Below are positions 59,827-64,000 of a DNA stretch of 64,000 nt, in pieces. The notes under the pieces are model-generated. The model was not told the origin of the DNA and made no database searches. It saw only the letters and a list, made by a program, of their open reading frames with translations. The stretch lies in NCBI GenBank assembly GCA_963930775.1, contig OZ005707.1, positions 6,262,001 to 6,326,000 of the forward strand, read 5' to 3'. Position 1 is the stretch's first letter, and each line of letters opens with the position of its first letter. Made by a program: the position numbers and the translations under genes. This DNA comes from Cliona cf. orientalis. Lineage: Eukaryota > Porifera > Demospongiae > Clionaida > Clionaidae.

Positions 59827-62800
59827 ATGTCCTATTTCACCCTACTACTGCCACTTTTGCTGCTCCTCATCATAAACTCAGCACATTCAAGGTCAGACTG
59901 ACAACACATCATGATCTTTATGATCTCATAATCATCTCATGTATCTTCATTAACAGTTTCAACCTGTGCCTGTACAATAGAGAAGACGTCTTGCCATGCT
60001 TGGATTATTTTAATGCTGGAATTATTTCACCTGGACCAAAGTAAGTATCTGCTATGCCGGCTAGTGGCTGAGCTCCATGAACTAATGAATTGAATGAAGA
60101 GATCCTCCCTTATGTTTCATGCAGCGAGTACACCATCCACACAACTCGTTTCCAAGGAAACCCAGTTAATGGAATCCCCATTTGTGTGAAGAGAAAAGAA
60201 GACGAGATTGTGAGGAAGATCCAAGATCTTGGATCACCTTCCATCAAATTTTTATTCTCACCTGGTGCAGAGCAGGAACCAAGAATGAAGTGAGTTTCAG
60301 CTTTCTTGAGCTGATAGTACTCATGCAATGGAGTCTCTATAGATATTATCATGATAGTTTTTGCAAGCAAATATTGCATGGATACTGGCTGTGACATTGT
60401 AGTAAAATTAACATGAACACAACAAAACTATAATACTATATTAGGTACTATTCCATGTAGATTAGTATAGTACTATCATTCTTAGCTACAGTCCAGTGAT
60501 TTACTTCGTCCAAGTTCAAACATTTTTGTACCCTATATATATATGCATGCAGTTATACCAATCAGATACTTGTGGAGTACAATGTGCAATGTAAACCAGG
60601 AGATACAGCCTTCATAAAATTTGACAGCCTTGACTTGGAATCAGAAAATTGTCATGATGGGATACAATTCAGGTAATATCATGCACGAATGTTACAATAC
60701 AGCCTCTATAGTACTCAGGCTGTCTAGGTATACATGGCTCCTACTTGCATGTAACTGCAGATGCCGAGACTATGTTACAATTGATGCTGGTGCTGGTGGG
60801 AGTATGGAATATTGTGGAAATGTTGTACCACCAAACCCCTTCATTGTCGGAGCAGGTATTCTATTAATAAAATTCAACTATAAAAATATTATAATTCATG
60901 TTGCATTGGCTAATATAGGGGTGTTCACTCTGAAGTTTCGGTCGAGTATTTCTGACAGCTACCCTGGTTTCCAAATCTTTGTTACCTGCCTCAGTAGTGC
61001 AGGTATAATATTAATATCATATCAAGTATTGGTACTATTGAAATGATGTTTTTTTTATGCTAGAGTCTGAACAAAGTGCAAAACGTACTTGCAATGAATC
61101 AGATCTAGTAGAGGTAAGTTGAAATCAACTATGTGAGCATTGTTCTTCTATAGATAAATTTGAAAATGTGGAAACTTCATAATAAAATAGTTTATAATAA
61201 TTCTTCTTGTCCTGTTACAAAACTACTACCTTGACTGATTGCTATTAGCAATGAATTAGATTCAATAGGTGCATTAGCTATTAATTAATACTTTGTTGCC
61301 ACAGAAATCTTCAACGGTTGAAGTGATTGATTTAACTGAAGAAAGTCTTCGCAACAGAAGCGGGACTAATTCTCTGGTAAGCAATTGTCGATAATAATTA
61401 TTATGTACGTAACCATTGCATCTCGTGCCATGCATCTGCACATGCATGGGAAAAGGCCAGACATGTCATGCCAGACTCTATCTATGCCAAACAGCATATC
61501 TATGGAATTATTAAATCATATCCAGACCATAATTATTAAACATGCATGCATGCATGCTGCCTACAATCTTGCGCTACAATTTAACCATGTATGCTTTTAG
61601 GGATAGTCCACATGTAGTGCACCCTCAGCTATTGATAAAACGGTATCTGAGCGTGATATACTCACATTCCGCGACAGTACACATATTATTGTAGCTAATA
61701 TAAACATAGCTACAGGCATTACAGTGAATAATTCATGCATATTATATATAGCTACATTATCTCATGCATGATTGTTACAACTTGCTCTTTAATTAGAAAC
61801 AAATATAGCTAGCTTCAGTGCGTTCACTTTCTGTATTAAATTTTTGACAGAAATAGTCTATAATATTTTTATAATAATTATAAAGATCCCATGCACTTAC
61901 ATAATAAATTAATAGATTAAATTATAATTTAATTTTAATTTATTATTATCATTATTCAATGCACTTCTCATGCATATATGTCTGATAAATTGATTATCCA
62001 AAATAAATGTGATATTTCTACTCAATACTAAGTCTTCAGAAATGGCTGAAACTTTCTCCCTGAGTTACACCTATATAGGTGCAAAAAATCTTTATAGCTA
62101 TGAGGAGTGCATGAAAGAACCTATAATTATTTGTATACCATCCTATAGTTATAATGGTAGCCAGGTGGTGAAAGTCACAGCTATAGCATGGTTTATCTGT
62201 TTTATCAGCATGTATCACTAGGTAAATAACAAGGAATGCTTCATCTTCCATTCCTTCTATTTCCTACTTAGCTTCAGAAACTCAATGGTTGTAAAAATTA
62301 ATTATATATAGTACACAGATTATTATCTGGTTTTATTTCGATCCTTTGTAGTTGATAGTGAAAGTGTATTTTTGCAGCAGGATAGGTAAACACATCAAAT
62401 AGACCTAAATTCAGGAAGCTCACACTTGTTAATATAATATTGGATACTAAGTTCCGTTTCCTTCTATTTCCTACTAGCTTCTATTGAATCAGAAACCCAA
62501 TGGTTGTAAAATTATTTATGCAGCAGGATAGATAAATGCATCAAATAGACCTACTTCACTCAACCTGAATTCATATCATCACTGGACCAGGTATCGGTCA
62601 TCAACATAACCAGTTCTCAAACTATGCCTCAAGACTACATACGCAACTACAAATAATTATTAGAATTCAATCAAATGCTGTGCTTTAAGTCAGCAACGTA
62701 AACTGTGAATTCTCTTCATACACTCATGCTCTGTACTCTACAATTATTATCGAAAATAGCCCTTAGAAACTAATGGGAATTGTGACTCAGTTTCATGGTT

Positions 62801-63555
62801 TCCATATTTACAAGCACAGTTGTTCAGTAGACACTAATATGGATGCATGCACATGGCCTAGTAAGGCTTTTGGTTAACCCACTCAATTTATCTTTACACG
62901 GCATTCTATTGTGCAGCCCATGACCTTGACGAGTACAGAAATAAGGACAATAGACAATCTGGCTGAATCGCTGTTCACAGTTGCTCTCAGAAACGCTCGT
63001 CGCTGGGCAACTCACTGGCCACCAGCCTCCTACTCAAAAAATGGTAGTCTTCTCTTTCAACAAACAGGAGAAAGAGTTTGTGGTGCAACAAGTGAAGATT
63101 CAATCAAATCAAATAATATATCAAAATCATCAGGTTCTGTATATTATTTTTACATTCCATTAACAACAAATTAGACGTTTAATTATTAGTGCTCATTTCA
63201 GTTAAGCTGATACTGCTCACCAGGGGACTAAAGGGTAAAAAATGGTTGTCATGCATACCATGAAATTAATATTTGGATTATATGATGTATACACAGAGCC
63301 AGCAAGTCTAGACAGTGGGGCAACTATGGAGGCTGTGAGAAATGAGAATGCTTGCAATCCTATTGTCCGCTCAGTTGCTAGAAGCTACATCAGCGTTGCT
63401 AAAAGGTATAAATTTGTGATGCATCATTGTAGCTAATGGTCCGAGAATACCAATTAATTTTTACACCAAAAAAATTTATGCCATTACACAGAGTTGATCC
63501 CATTCAATTGAAAGAAGCACAGAAGGAGCTAGAGAAAGAACCTTGCACTGTCTAA
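59827..63555 (+). CDS. Gene M: secreted CUB-domain protein
   Basis: Exons: 59827-59891, 59957-60040, 60125-60289, 60553-60672, 60761-60855, 60919-61002, 61064-61113, 61305-61376, 62917-63133, 63297-63405, 63492-63555. They sum to 1125 nt, 374 residues. Signal peptide: Leu-rich, MSYFTLLLPLLLLL, ending near AHS. A Cys-containing N-terminal region (CLYNREDVLPCLDY) is followed by a CUB-like domain at about 105-204: YTNQILVEYNV, CKPGDTAFIKFDSLDL, CRDYVTIDAG, EYCGN, and FTLKFRSS with YPGFQIFVTC. The rest is a charged, probably helical C-terminal region (AVRNENAC, KEAQKELEKEP) with no domain I recognise and no TM. All phases fit. It is the intact member of a tandem pair with L. Likely an extracellular binding protein; ligand unknown. 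Confidence 0.88.
61377..62916 (+). other. Long intron 8 of gene M
   Basis: No gene. It includes a very AT-rich stretch (about 61795-61990) and copies of the GAAAGTGTATTTTTGCAGCA repeat shared with the L intron. Confidence 0.6.
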
Positions 63556-64000
63556 GCTATCCTGATCAGAATCAAGAATCAAACTTCTGGTTCCTTCAAT
63601 ACCCATGCATCCATCAGCATCCGTTTCAGTGTCACATTATAAAAGTAGTAGCCTTTGTAGTATGTAGCTTCAAACATTATTATGTACCATGCAATGTACT
63701 CTATGTGTATATTATAGTGGATTTACTCCGTGTTTGTGGTAATAATTACTCTGGTACAAGTATATATACTCACAACAATTTGTAGAAAGCATGCAAGTTG
63801 GATATTGAGGTAATAAACAGAAACGGTCCTTTAATAATAACTGTTGATTGTCTCAAAATTGAAATTGTGCTTCCTTTTTATTTGATACATTCACACATGA
63901 TACCTATACACAGGTAATTGTGCATGCTATGAGTTGTGAGTGTACTTGTAGCAGACCAGTGTAGCTTTAGCCATAAACACAGAGGCATACTGCAGCTGTA
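63556..64000. other. 3' flank of gene M
   Basis: No further gene seen. A likely poly(A) signal AATAAA is at 63812-63817, giving a 3' UTR of about 260 bp. Confidence 0.5.

Noticed and set aside
1..64000. tRNA, rRNA, CRISPR and bacterial-style operon features
   Set aside because: None found; the gene structure is clearly eukaryotic.

Overview
The window is eukaryotic: AT-rich, with compact multi-exon genes, GT-AG introns that are mostly short, and animal extracellular domains (SRCR, fibronectin III, Ig, CUB, Reeler). The SRCR/FN3/Ig membrane proteins, the many small inverted-repeat elements and the gene compactness fit a sponge, most likely a demosponge. That assignment is inference; no marker gene is present.

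The core is a head-to-tail array of large type I membrane receptors on the + strand: the 3' part of gene A (1042-4523), and complete genes B (4944-12160), C (14031-22023), F (27426-33971), H (38069-44532) and J (48214-53661). I rebuilt all 20 exons of each complete gene by splice sites. In every case the summed exon length is a multiple of three, giving 1247, 1249, 1230, 1279 and 1228 residues. The order is signal peptide, SRCR, FN3, SRCR, FN3, FN3, Ig, FN3, FN3, FN3, a conserved cysteine-containing membrane-proximal domain I cannot name, a variable stalk, one TM helix and a short variable cytoplasmic tail on two or three small exons.

Interleaved are three extended-SDR (dihydroflavonol-reductase-like) genes: D (+, 22584-24587) and the near-identical pair E (-, 24918-26317) and G (-, 35007-36423). 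Gene I (+, 45269-47698) is an intronless-looking secreted beta-helix/mucin/Ig protein. The right side holds a minus-strand Reeler-mucin-TM gene K (53936-56101) and a tandem pair of secreted CUB proteins, L (a pseudogene, 56588-59707) and M (intact, 59827-63555).

Three tandem segmental duplications explain most of the layout: (1) about 3826-12664 to 12905-22545 (gene B to C, carrying along the tail exons of an A-like gene and the promoter of D); (2) about 24588-33990 to 34681-44532 (E+F to G+H); (3) about 56466-59707 to 59708 onward (L to M). Each left debris: orphan cytoplasmic-tail exons upstream of C and H, a duplicate D promoter after B, and a D 3'-flank remnant after F. Mobile elements lie at two duplication junctions (an inverted-repeat element at 12723-12894 and a LINE fragment near 34390-34680). 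Paralogues give natural empty sites for several insertions.

The likely joint story is a young, recombining receptor cluster (innate recognition, scavenging or self/non-self adhesion) in which ectodomains, a membrane-proximal module and tails are homogenised or swapped. Function is not shown by the sequence. No rRNA, tRNA or CRISPR was seen.
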